Of a stretch of 64,000 nucleotides of DNA, positions 9,698 through 18,650 are shown one piece after another. The notes below the pieces were generated by a model that worked only from the letters and a program-made list of their open reading frames with translations, was not told where the DNA came from and did no database searches. Made by a program: the position numbers and the translations under genes. Position 1 is the first letter of the stretch. Each line of letters opens with the position of its first letter. Source of the stretch: DASXKD01 sp963806145 (GTDB lineage Bacteria; Actinomycetota; Actinomycetes; Streptosporangiales; Streptosporangiaceae). The DNA is taken from the NCBI GenBank assembly GCA_963806145.1, contig CAWDXD010000014.1, forward strand, positions 1-64,000, in the 5' to 3' direction.

Positions 9698-10507
9698 TTA
9701 GCGCTCGATCGGGGTGCTGTGCGTCGAGGCGGAACGTGGGTAGCGGCGGAAGATCTCTGCTGCCGCTTGGTGGAAGCCGTCCGGGAGGCCGGCCGCGGCC
9801 ATGGTGGCGGCGATCTCCTCCATCTCGGCTACCCAGCGCCAGCCCTTGGCCGTGGCTGCTCTCGCCGAGCCCTGGGACCGTTCTTCGAGCTTGGGCTGGG
9901 AGAGTGCCCATTCGGCGAGCAGGGTGTCCTCGACGCCCTCTTCTCTCGCTAGCTCTCTTATCGCGAGGATCAGGGCTGCGGTGCCCTTCGTCCAGGCGGC
10001 ATAGGACATCTTCACCGCTGACGCGGCCGTCAGGGCCTGGCCGGCGATGCGCGCGTCCAGGTCGGTGCCCTCGAAGAGGGCCTGGATCGTGGGGGCGTCG
10101 GGGCCGGACAGGTACAGCCTCGTGCTGCCCGGTGCGGCAGGGGGCAGGCCGATGATGCCGCCGTCCACGTAGCGGCCGCCGGTATCGGTGATCATCTGCG
10201 CGACCTCGCGCGCCGTGCCCGGCGAGATCGCGTTGGCGTCCACGTACAGCCCGCGGAACCCGTGCACCGCCCAGGCGGTGTCCGCCGCCGCGTGCGGCGG
10301 GCACACCGAAACGATGATCCCGGCCTGCCCGGCGACGGCGGCGATCGTGCCCGCGTCGCTGAGCCCTGCTTCCTTGGCGCGGGCCTGGGTGGCGGGACTG
10401 CGGCCCTCGGACGCCCACAGCACCGTGTGGCCGGTCTTGGTCAGGCACCGCCCGATGGCGGCGCCCATCTCTCCGGGGTGCAGGAGGCCGATCACGTGCG
10501 TACTCAC
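9698..10507 (-). CDS. NAD(P)-dependent oxidoreductase with DUF1932 domain
   Basis: A 269-residue protein read from GTG 10507 (VSTHVIGLLHPGEMG). The open frame extends to 11062, but that part is the out-of-frame section of the neighbouring gene. The N-terminal half is a 6-phosphogluconate-dehydrogenase-type Rossmann fold (GLLHPGEMGAAIG, VSVCPPHAA, YVDANAISPGTA). The C-terminal half matches DUF1932, with SAVKMSYAAWTKGTAAL containing the expected catalytic Lys. Members act on beta-hydroxy acids or imines; the substrate here is unknown. The gene is followed by glyS in convergent orientation. Confidence 0.88.
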   Translation of the reverse strand: MSTHVIGLLHPGEMGAAIGRCLTKTGHTVLWASEGRSPATQARAKEAGLSDAGTIAAVAGQAGIIVSVCPPHAAADTAWAVHGFRGLYVDANAISPGTAREVAQMITDTGGRYVDGGIIGLPPAAPGSTRLYLSGPDAPTIQALFEGTDLDARIAGQALTAASAVKMSYAAWTKGTAALILAIRELAREEGVEDTLLAEWALSQPKLEERSQGSARAATAKGWRWVAEMEEIAATMAAAGLPDGFHQAAAEIFRRYPRSASTHSTPIER

Positions 10508-10622
10508 ATGATCAGTGTGGCGCACCGCGCCAGCCCATACCGTGCGGGCGGGGATCGAGCGGCAGGCGTTGAGCCAGCCACTCGATGCGCGCTCGCCGGT
10601 GATCTTCAGTCCTGCTCGGCTG

Positions 10623-11909
10623 CTACCAGGCGAGGAAGAGGCCGTTGTCGGCGCCGTGCGGGATCGGCGTGAACTTGTTCCCGGCAAGGACGCCGAGGAT
10701 GTTGGACCGGCCGCCGTACTGGTCCTTTGCGCCCCGGGGATCACTGATGACCAGGGCACTGCCGTCCGGGCTGGCCCAGAGGACCTCCTGCCAGCCGACG
10801 GACGGGCTGAACCGGTCCTCGTGGAAGAGCGGGCTTGCCGGTGCGGGCGGAGTACCCGGCGATCTGGACGTAGCCGCCGGGCCGCGGTGCTCTGCCGCGG
10901 GTAGAAGCTGGTCGCGGTGACGATCCTGGTGCCGTCCGGGGTGAGGAACGAATTGCCGGTCGCGAGGGTGCCGGCCCCGGACCGGTATGGGTACGCCACG
11001 ATGACCCTGGCCGCCGTGAGCGAGGTGCCGGGGGCGGTGGTGTCCAGGATGCGGATGTGCATGGTCTCGCGGGTGGCCGCCCCACTGCTGGAACTCCAGG
11101 TAGCGGCCGTCCGCGGACCAGGAGAAGATCTGGCCCATGGGCTTCCAGTTGCCGATCCACCCGGAGCCTGGCCAGGTCCAGGTGCGCACGGCGCCGGTGG
11201 CCAGCGTGACGATCTGGATGGAGTTGCGGAAGTCCAGGGCGAGCCTGGTGCCGTCGGGGGAGACCCCCACCCCGCCGAGGTTCGTTGCGCGGATCGTCTC
11301 CGGGACGGTCAGCCTGGTGAGCGTGGCCGTGCCGGTGGCCGGGTCGAAGGCCAGCTTGAAGAAGACCGTCGGCGCGTTGTTGTCCCGCTCCTGGGCGGCC
11401 GTCCCGGCCTGACCGGAGGCGATGTTCCACCAGCGCTGGGCGGCGAGCACGAACGTGCGGTCGTCCGCGGTGCCGCTCACCCAGGTGAAGACCTTGTAGG
11501 GCCGCGGCGGGCTGACCGTCGCGAGGACGCGCCCGGTGACGGTCGACCGCACCAGCGCGGTCCGGGCATAGATCAGGGCCTGCGGCGGCAGCGCCACGAA
11601 GTACGGCGGCACCTCGCGGAGCGCCGACCGGGGGCCGACGGGGGAGCCGTTCCACCGCGCCGCCGCGGCCTGGCCGGTGCTCCGGGCGTGGCCGTGGAAC
11701 GTGGCGGAGATGGCCAGCGAGCCGGCCACCACGGCGGCGACCGCCGCCGCGGCGGCCAGCGGGGTGAGCCAGGTGCCCCACCGGCCCGGGACACGGGGCA
11801 GGCGGGCGCGCCGGGTGCCCCGCAGTCGCAGCGGCGGGACGCTGTGCGGGCTGATCTCCTCGCCGGTCTCCCGCAGCGCCAGCCGCACCTTGTCTTCCAT
11901 CGTGTTCAT
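10623..11909 (-). pseudogene. Sigma-factor partner: single-pass membrane protein with beta-propeller-like domain, three frameshifts
   Basis: The ATG at 11909 overlaps the sigma-factor stop (ATGA). The first frame gives MNTMEDKVRLALRETGEEIS, one membrane helix (WLTPLAAAAAVAAVVAGSLAI) and an extracytoplasmic region with WD40/TolB-like strands (GVGVSPDGTRLALDF, FSWSADGRYLEFQQW). Sense then moves to a second frame (MHIRILDTTAPGTSL...FLTPDGTRIVTATSFYP), a third (GGYVQIAGYSARTGKP) and back to the first (LFHEDRFSPSVGWQEVLW...HGADNGLFLAW). Each change fits one extra base, near 11074-11083, 10879-10885 and 10829-10833, all in G/C runs. Because the shifts sum to three and the conserved sense continues throughout, sequence error is as likely as decay. 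The role is probably anti-sigma, by context only. Confidence 0.75.
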
Positions 11910-12460
11910 GACTGCTCCTGAAGCATGCGGCCCAGGGACGCGAGCGCCCGGTGCGTGGCCGATCTGACGCTGCTGGGGCTGATCCCCATGGTGGTGGCGG
12001 TCTCCTCGGCGGACAGGTCGAGATAGAACCGCAGTACCAGCGCCTCGCGCTGGCGTGGCGGGAGCCGCCGCACCGCCCGCATGATCTCGTCCCTTTCCTC
12101 CCTGGTGAGCACCGCGGATTCCGCGGAACGCTCCGCACCGGGGTGGCTGGTCATCTCGCGCGGTGCCTGCGACGTGGTCCTGCGGCGCAGCACCGAGCGG
12201 CAGTGGTTGAGCACGGCGGACCGCACGTAGTGCACCGCGCTCCCCTGGTCGGACAGGTGGGACCACCGCCGGTACAGCCCGCAGAACGCTTCCTGCACGA
12301 CGTCCTCGGCGCTCTGCCGGTCACCGAGCATGATGTGCGCCAGCCGGATCATCCCGAGGGCGTGCGCCTCGTACAGCGCGGTCACGGCTCCCTCGGCGGT
12401 GCCGACGCTCAGGCCCGGCGGCAGCAGTGCTGACTGGAGGCCAGGCGGCCGCGGGGGCAC
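11906..12460 (-). CDS. ECF-type RNA polymerase sigma factor (SigE-like family)
   Basis: A 184-residue frame from GTG 12460. Region 2 is ALGMIRLAHIMLGDRQSAEDVVQEAFCGLYRRW and region 4 is RLPPRQREALVLRFYLDLSAEETATTMGISPSSVRSATHRALASL. It overlaps the following membrane-protein gene by ATGA, the usual sigma/anti-sigma layout. The start is uncertain: GTG 12460 has no ribosome site, while AAGGAC directly precedes an ATG at 12503 in a different frame that stays open across the sigma start. One extra base between about 12415 and 12503 would connect the two, adding MNPEPHGTAAVDTAG at the N-terminus. Confidence 0.88.
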   Translation of the reverse strand: MPPRPPGLQSALLPPGLSVGTAEGAVTALYEAHALGMIRLAHIMLGDRQSAEDVVQEAFCGLYRRWSHLSDQGSAVHYVRSAVLNHCRSVLRRRTTSQAPREMTSHPGAERSAESAVLTREERDEIMRAVRRLPPRQREALVLRFYLDLSAEETATTMGISPSSVRSATHRALASLGRMLQEQS

Positions 12461-12550
12461 CGGCGGTGTCCACGGCGGCCGTTCCGTGCGGCTCTGGGTT
12501 CATGTCCTTAAGACGCGCGCCGCCGCGTTCCGCTGCTTCACCTGGAGAAA

Positions 12551-14440
12551 TCATCGGCCGGTCCGGTATGCGCTGGTGATCGTCTCCGTGACGGTACCGC
12601 CGGCCGCGTCCGCGGCGCTGGCCCGCAGCGTGACCATGGCGCCCGGCGGGGCGGTGAACACCGCGGCGTAGCTGCCGCCGTGGCCGCTGACCCGCGCCGG
12701 GTGCCAGGTCTTGCCGCCGTCGAAGGACACCGACACCGACGCCCTGGTGACTGCGGTGGCCTTGACCGCTTGCAGGTGCCCCGCCAGGACGTGCACCACC
12801 TGGCGCCCGGCCGGCGCCGCGCCGCCCAGTCCCAGGCCCGCCACGCCGTACCTCAGCGTCATCATCGGCTCGATGGCACAGTCCCGGCCCCGGGTCAGCG
12901 GCGCGCATGACCAGCCAGGCGGCAGCGTCGCCGTCTTCTCCGGCACGCTGGCCCACGTCCAGACCGTCTTGGTCGCGGTGGACAGCGGGAAGAGCTTGCT
13001 AGCCCTGGTCAGGTCCAGCGAGAAGCGGATCGTCGCGGGTTTCTGGGCCAGCGTGGCCGTGGTGTAGAACTCCCCGTACGGGCTGGTCTGGGTCACCGCG
13101 TTGCCGCCCGCGATCTTCGTGCCGTCCTGCTCGATCCGGTAGGTCCCGGTCACTCCGCCGCCGAGCAGCCCGCCGATCTCGTGCCCGGCCTGGTTGTCCC
13201 CGAACGGGTCGACCTCCAGCCGCAGCGTGTTCCCGGCCCGGACCGCCGAGGGATCGGTCGTGTTGAACATGTTGGGCTCCGTTTCCAGCAGCACGTTCGC
13301 CGTGGGGTGCAGCGGGTAGGCGCTCCAGTTCTCGGTCAGCCGCTCACCCGGGCGGAGCAGCCGCAGGTCACCCTGCTGCCACGGCGCGCTGCCGGGCTCG
13401 TACTGCCCGAACCATTCCATCCGGGCGGTGCCCGTGCCGCCGGCGTACTCGGTCAGCTTTCCGGGGAATCGCAGTGACGGCCCGGTCGGCTCGATGAACC
13501 CGAACCACGCCCGGTTGCCGTTCGGGTTGGTGGCCGGGAAGCTGCCGTTGAACGCGAACCCGCCGGCCGCCGGGGCGGCCTGGTAGAACCGCTCGTGCAC
13601 GGTGGCCAGGTCCGCGGCGCGGACCAGGTAGCGCTGCGCCGGGATGATCCCCGGCGGGTCGGTGTAGCTCAGGGTGTACTCGTAAGGCACGGTCCGGCCC
13701 GGCGGCGATTCCAGATGCTGGTTCACCGCCACCCGCAGGGTGCCCACCGTCGGCCGGGTACCGGCCGGGCTGAGCCATACCGGGGTACCGGGGAAGTACA
13801 GCTCCAGCACGATCGGCGGCCCCGACCTGCCGGTGCGCAGCACCCAGGCGCCGGTGTCCAGGGCCGTCGCGGGCCGCGGCGTCACCATCGTGACCTTGCT
13901 GTCCGCCGCGCGGCCCCGGACCGTCACCGTCCGGTTCCCGGTGACGCTGAACTGCGGCAGGATCACGAAATGTGATCCGGGCGTATGGGCAGAACCGCCG
14001 AACTCGGCGACCGCGAAGTAGTGCCCGGCCGGGACGCTGTACTTGACCACGCCGTCGTGGAAGACGCCCGCCCCGGCCTGCCCGCTGATCAGCGTGGTGT
14101 CGTCCACGTTGAACAACTGCACCAGGTCGCCGGTGTCGGGCGCGCCCGCCAGGCTGAAGCCCTTGATCGTGAGCGGGTACATCCGGGACGCCGGCCGGGC
14201 CGGGTCCCGCCCCGGCGGCCCGGCCAGCCTGATCACCATCCCCGCGGCAGGGGGCCTGGCCGGCCGGAGCGCGGCGGGACCCGGCCGTGGAACGGAGCGG
14301 GACCAGGCCGGAAGGGAGCGGAACCGGGCCGGAGCGGGACGGGGCTGGCTGACCGGCAGGGTCAGGCCGGCCGCCACGAGCGCGGCCAGCGCGGCGAACC
14401 TGCGGGCCGGGGCGGCCGCACCCAGCACACGACGATCCAT
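12551..14440 (-). CDS. Secreted protein of unknown function
   Basis: A 629-residue exported protein read from ATG 14440, preceded by AAGGAGAG. The N-terminal signal (RRFAALAALVAAGLTLPVSQP) is followed by a Pro/Arg/Ala-rich spacer. About 500 residues of beta-rich sequence come next, with no catalytic motif I recognise: MYPLTIKGFSLAGAPDTGDLVQLFNVDD, PGSHFVILPQFSV and a C-terminal immunoglobulin-like segment, ASVSVSFDGGKTWHPARV, as found at the ends of secreted subtilases. A three-cysteine stretch lies near the centre of the C-terminal half (WSCAPLTRGRDCAIEP). It could be a detached accessory domain or a cell-surface adhesin; this is not resolved. It is upstream of the sigma gene in the same orientation. 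Confidence 0.8.
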   Translation of the reverse strand: MDRRVLGAAAPARRFAALAALVAAGLTLPVSQPRPAPARFRSLPAWSRSVPRPGPAALRPARPPAAGMVIRLAGPPGRDPARPASRMYPLTIKGFSLAGAPDTGDLVQLFNVDDTTLISGQAGAGVFHDGVVKYSVPAGHYFAVAEFGGSAHTPGSHFVILPQFSVTGNRTVTVRGRAADSKVTMVTPRPATALDTGAWVLRTGRSGPPIVLELYFPGTPVWLSPAGTRPTVGTLRVAVNQHLESPPGRTVPYEYTLSYTDPPGIIPAQRYLVRAADLATVHERFYQAAPAAGGFAFNGSFPATNPNGNRAWFGFIEPTGPSLRFPGKLTEYAGGTGTARMEWFGQYEPGSAPWQQGDLRLLRPGERLTENWSAYPLHPTANVLLETEPNMFNTTDPSAVRAGNTLRLEVDPFGDNQAGHEIGGLLGGGVTGTYRIEQDGTKIAGGNAVTQTSPYGEFYTTATLAQKPATIRFSLDLTRASKLFPLSTATKTVWTWASVPEKTATLPPGWSCAPLTRGRDCAIEPMMTLRYGVAGLGLGGAAPAGRQVVHVLAGHLQAVKATAVTRASVSVSFDGGKTWHPARVSGHGGSYAAVFTAPPGAMVTLRASAADAAGGTVTETITSAYRTGR

Positions 14441-14662
14441 GGGGCTCTCCTTGGGTCGGATGAAGGCACCTTCGGTTTCGGGCACATTCCAGAGACGCCG
14501 GTGCCGGCCGTTCGCTGCCTCCGCCCGGGCGGCGCGCATGAAGTGCGCAACTCTCGGTAGAGTCCTGACAACAGGGCCGTGAGGCCGTATGCAGATGGCC
14601 GCCCCGGTAGCTACTCCCTCTTAACGCGGCGGGCGGCGGCGCGGGCACAAGGAGAGCGTGCA

Positions 14663-17350
14663 GTGGCGAAGCTCGTCTACGCATTCAGCGAAGGCAACAA
14701 GGACCTGAAGGACCTGCTGGGCGGCAAGGGCGCCAACCTTGCCGAGATGACCAACATCGGCCTGCCCGTGCCGCCCGGCTTCACGATCACCACCGAGGCG
14801 TGCCGTTACTTCCTGGCGCACGGCGGCGTCCCCGAGGGCCTTGCCGCGGAGGTCGGCGACCACCTGCGGCGGATGGAGCAGGCCATGGGCCGGGAACTCG
14901 GCGACCCGGCCGACCCGCTGCTGGTCAGCGTCCGGTCCGGGGCCAAGTTCTCCATGCCGGGAATGATGGACACCGTCCTGAACATCGGCATCACCGACGA
15001 GTCCGTGCACGGGCTGGCCAAGCAGTCCGGGAACGAGCGGTTCGCCTGGGACGCCTACCGGCGGCTGGTCCAGATGTTCGGCAAGACCGTGCTCGGCATC
15101 GACGGGGACGCGTTCGAGGACGCGATCGACGAGGCCAAGCAGGCCAAGGGCACCAGCAACGACCTCGACCTGGACGCCGGGGACCTGAACCAGCTCACTG
15201 AACGTTTCAAGGAGATCGTCCGCGAGCACACCGGGCGCGAGTTCCCGCAGCAGCCGCACGAGCAGATGAACCTGGCCATCGATGCCGTGTTCAACTCGTG
15301 GAACTCCGGCCGCGCCGTGCTCTACCGGCGGCAGGAGCGGATCCCCGCCGACCTGGGCACCGCGGTCAACGTGGTGGCGATGGTGTTCGGCAACCTCGGC
15401 GCCGACTCGGGCACCGGGGTCGCGTTCACCCGCGACCCGGGCACCGGCCAGCAGGGCATCTACGGCGACTACCTGCAGAACGCCCAGGGCGAGGACGTCG
15501 TGGCCGGGATCAGGAACACCGTCCCGCTGCAGGACCTGGAGAAGATCGACGCCGCGTCCTACCGGCAGCTCCTGGAGATCATGGGGACGCTGGAGAACCA
15601 CTACAGGGACCTGTGCGACATCGAGTTCACCATCGAGCGGGGCAAGCTGTGGATGCTGCAGACCCGGGTCGGCAAGCGCACCGCCGCGGCCGCGTTCCGG
15701 ATCGCGACCCAGTTCGTGGACCAGGGCCTGATCGACATGGACGAGGCGGTCATCCGGGTCACCGGGGACCAGCTCGCGCAGCTCATGTTCCCCCGGTTCG
15801 ACCTCGGCGGTAACCCCAAGAAGATCACCACCGGGGTCAGCGCGTCCCCCGGCGCCGCCGTCGGCAAGGCCGTGTTCGACTCGGCCCGCGCCGTCGAGCA
15901 GGCCGAAGCCGGCGAGGACGTCATCCTGGTCCGCCGCGAGACCAACCCGGACGACCTGCACGGCATGATCGCCGCCCGGGGCATCCTCACCAGCCGGGGC
16001 GGCAAGACCAGCCACGCCGCGGTCGTCGCCAGGGGGATGGGCAAGACCTGCGTGTGCGGGGCGGACGAGCTGGAGATGAACCTGGCGTCCCGCCAGTTCA
16101 CCGCGCCGGGCGGGGTCACGGTCCGCGAGGGCGACGTGATCTCCATCGACGGCTCCAGCGGTACCGTGTACGCCGGCGAGGTGCCCGTCATGGCCTCCCC
16201 GGTGGTCGAGTTCTTCGAGGGCAGCCTCGACGCGGAGGCCGACGAGCTGGTCGCGGCCGTGGCCCGGGTCATGGACCACGCCGACGCCAGCAGGCGGCTC
16301 GGCGTGTACGCGAACGCCGACACCGGCGAGGACTGCGCCAGGGCCCGCCGGTTCGGCGCCGGCGGGGTGGGCCTGGTCCGCACCGAGCACATGTTCCTCG
16401 GCGAGCGCCGCCAGCTGGTGGAGCGGCTGATCCTGGCCGACGACGCCGAGGGCAGGCAGGCCGCGCTGGACGCGCTGGAGCCGCTGCAGCGCGGCGACTT
16501 CGTGGACATCCTCAAGGCCATGGACGGGCTGCCGGTCACCATCCGGCTGATCGACCCGCCGCTGCACGAGTTCCTGCCCGACCTCACCGAGATCTCGGTG
16601 AAGGTCGCCCTGGCCGGGGACGAGGCCACCGAGAAGGACCGCAAGCTGCTGGAGGCCGTGCGCCGCCTGCACGAGCAGAACCCGATGCTGGGGCTGCGCG
16701 GGGTCCGGCTCGGCCTGGTCATCCCCGGGCTGTTCGCCATGCAGGAACGGGCCATCGCCCAAGCCGCCGCGGAACTGAAGAAGGCGGGCGCGGACCCGCG
16801 ACCGGAGATCATGATCCCGCTGACCGCCTCGGTGCAGGAGATGGAGATCACCCGCGAGGAGGCCGCCAAGGTGCTGGAGTCGGTCGCGAAGGAGACCGGC
16901 GTCTCGGTGCACACCCTGATCGGCACCATGATCGAGGTGCCCCGGGCCACGATGATCGCCGGCGAGATCGCGCGCAGCGCCGAGTTCTTCTCCTTCGGCA
17001 CCAACGACCTCACCCAGATGGGCTGGGGCTTCTCCCGTGACGACGTGGAGGGCGCGTTCTTCAGCCGCTATATCGAGCTGGGCATCTTCGGGGTGTCCCC
17101 GTTCGAGACCATCGACACCGAGGGCGTCGGCCGCATGATTCGCATCGCATCCGAGGAAGGCCGGGCGGCCCGCCCGGACCTGGAACTCGGGGTGTGCGGC
17201 GAGCACGGCGGTGACCCGGAGTCCGTCCACTTCTTCCACGAGGTCGGCCTCAACTACGTGTCCTGCTCGCCCTTCAGGGTGCCGGTCGCGCGGCTGGAAG
17301 CCGGCCGGGCGGCGCTCCTGGAGACCGCTGGGGGCAGCGACACGCGGTGA
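14663..17350 (+). CDS. ppdK: Pyruvate, phosphate dikinase
   Basis: Interconverts pyruvate, ATP and phosphate with PEP, AMP and pyrophosphate. The 895-residue frame starts at GTG 14663, with AAGGAGA 7 bp upstream (MAKLVYAFSEGNKDLKDLLGGKGANLAEM). The ATP-grasp domain covers residues 1-340. The swivelling phosphohistidine domain carries GGKTSHAAVV with His451 and the regulatory-type Thr449. The C-terminal PEP barrel has RTEHMF, LGLRGVRLG and the catalytic-Cys motif GVCGEHGGDPESV. The full length matches the family. Its stop overlaps the dgt start (GTGA), so the two are co-translated. No PPDK regulatory protein gene is present in the window. Confidence 0.97.
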   Translation: MAKLVYAFSEGNKDLKDLLGGKGANLAEMTNIGLPVPPGFTITTEACRYFLAHGGVPEGLAAEVGDHLRRMEQAMGRELGDPADPLLVSVRSGAKFSMPGMMDTVLNIGITDESVHGLAKQSGNERFAWDAYRRLVQMFGKTVLGIDGDAFEDAIDEAKQAKGTSNDLDLDAGDLNQLTERFKEIVREHTGREFPQQPHEQMNLAIDAVFNSWNSGRAVLYRRQERIPADLGTAVNVVAMVFGNLGADSGTGVAFTRDPGTGQQGIYGDYLQNAQGEDVVAGIRNTVPLQDLEKIDAASYRQLLEIMGTLENHYRDLCDIEFTIERGKLWMLQTRVGKRTAAAAFRIATQFVDQGLIDMDEAVIRVTGDQLAQLMFPRFDLGGNPKKITTGVSASPGAAVGKAVFDSARAVEQAEAGEDVILVRRETNPDDLHGMIAARGILTSRGGKTSHAAVVARGMGKTCVCGADELEMNLASRQFTAPGGVTVREGDVISIDGSSGTVYAGEVPVMASPVVEFFEGSLDAEADELVAAVARVMDHADASRRLGVYANADTGEDCARARRFGAGGVGLVRTEHMFLGERRQLVERLILADDAEGRQAALDALEPLQRGDFVDILKAMDGLPVTIRLIDPPLHEFLPDLTEISVKVALAGDEATEKDRKLLEAVRRLHEQNPMLGLRGVRLGLVIPGLFAMQERAIAQAAAELKKAGADPRPEIMIPLTASVQEMEITREEAAKVLESVAKETGVSVHTLIGTMIEVPRATMIAGEIARSAEFFSFGTNDLTQMGWGFSRDDVEGAFFSRYIELGIFGVSPFETIDTEGVGRMIRIASEEGRAARPDLELGVCGEHGGDPESVHFFHEVGLNYVSCSPFRVPVARLEAGRAALLETAGGSDTR

Positions 17351-18636
17351 GCCCGGGCACCACGGGTTACGACGCCCACGCCATCGCGCGCTGGGCGGCC
17401 GAGCCGGACAAGGACCCGCCGGCGGAACACCGCCGCGGGCCCTTCGTCCGCGACCGGGCCCGGGTGCTGCACTCCTCCGCGCTGCGCAGGCTCGCCGCCA
17501 AGACGCAGGTGGTCGGGGTCGGCGTGGGTGACTTCCCGCGGACCAGGCTGACGCACTCGCTGGAGTGCGCGCAGATCGGCCGGGAGTTCGGCGCCGAACT
17601 CGGGTGTGACCCGGACCTGGTGGACGCGGCCTGCCTGGCCCACGACCTGGGGCACCCGCCGTTCGGGCACAACGGCGAGGTGGCCCTGGCCGGAGTTGCC
17701 GCGGGCTGCGGCGGGTTCGAGGGCAACGCGCAGAGCCTGCGGCTGCTCACCCGGCTGGAGGCGAAGGTCGCCGGGGCCGGCCTCAACCTGACCCGGGCGA
17801 CCCTCGACGGGTGCGTCAAGTACCCCTGGGGCGCACCCGTGCACCAGGCCGCCACGGGCCCACCCGCCAAGTTCGGGTACTACGCCGACGACGCCGCTGC
17901 GTATCGCTGGATAAAACAGCAGGCGCCGGACGGGAAACTATGCCTGGAAGCCCAGGTGATGGACTGGGCGGACGACGTCGCGTACTCCGTGCACGACCTG
18001 GAAGACGGGCTGCAGGCAGGCCATATCACGCTGCGCGGGCTGCGCGGGGCGGCCGAGCGGGCGGCGGTCACCGAACTGGCCGCCAGGTACAGCCCCCCGG
18101 ACACGACCGGGGCTGAGCTGGAAGAGGTTTTCGACGGGCTGCTCGGGCTGCCGTTCTGGCCGAAGTCCTTCGACGGCGGGCCCGCCGCCCTGGCCGCGCT
18201 GAAGCACCTGACCAGCGAGCTGATCGGCCGGTTCTGCGGGAGTGCGCAGGAGGCGACGCTGAAGGCCGCCGAGGGCCGGTTCCCGCTCACCCGGTACGCC
18301 GCCGACCTGGTGGTGCCCAGGCGGCAGCGGCTGGAGTGCGCCCTGCTGAAGGCGGTGACCGCGCATTTCGTGATGAGCCGCAAGGGGGTCGCCGCCCGCC
18401 AGGCCGCCGAGCGGGAGCTGATCGCCGAACTGGCGGCCGCCGTGCGGGCCGGGGCGCCGGGCACCCTGGACCCGCTGCTGCGGCCCGGCTATCTCGCGGC
18501 GGACTCGGACCAGGCACGGCTGCGGGTGGTGGTGGACCAAATCGCGTCGCTCACCGATACTTCTGCCATCGCCTGGCATGATCGCCTGTGCCGGCGCCGC
18601 GAAACCGGTCAGCCGGAGTATCAGCGGCGGCCGTGA
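17347..18636 (+). CDS. dgt: Deoxyguanosinetriphosphate triphosphohydrolase-like protein
   Basis: An HD-superfamily dNTPase of 429 residues that hydrolyses dNTPs to nucleoside and tripolyphosphate. The metal site is visible as RTRLTHSLE (about residue 60), AHDLGHPPFGHNGE (HD pair near 99-100) and FEGNAQSLR, followed by DWADDVAYSVHDLEDG with the distal Asp. The N-terminal VLHSSALRRLAAKTQV is the type 2 dGTPase signature. It overlaps ppdK by 4 bp and is 14 bp upstream of the ferredoxin-reductase start region, giving a compact operon leading toward dnaG. Confidence 0.94.
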   Translation: MSPGTTGYDAHAIARWAAEPDKDPPAEHRRGPFVRDRARVLHSSALRRLAAKTQVVGVGVGDFPRTRLTHSLECAQIGREFGAELGCDPDLVDAACLAHDLGHPPFGHNGEVALAGVAAGCGGFEGNAQSLRLLTRLEAKVAGAGLNLTRATLDGCVKYPWGAPVHQAATGPPAKFGYYADDAAAYRWIKQQAPDGKLCLEAQVMDWADDVAYSVHDLEDGLQAGHITLRGLRGAAERAAVTELAARYSPPDTTGAELEEVFDGLLGLPFWPKSFDGGPAALAALKHLTSELIGRFCGSAQEATLKAAEGRFPLTRYAADLVVPRRQRLECALLKAVTAHFVMSRKGVAARQAAERELIAELAAAVRAGAPGTLDPLLRPGYLAADSDQARLRVVVDQIASLTDTSAIAWHDRLCRRRETGQPEYQRRP

Positions 18637-18650
18637 GGAAAGAGGACCCG

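Noticed and set aside
14621..17239. 872-codon minus-strand frame opposite ppdK
   Set aside because: Shadow of ppdK; rich in Gly/His/Asp/Leu with no motif, while the plus strand has every PPDK motif.
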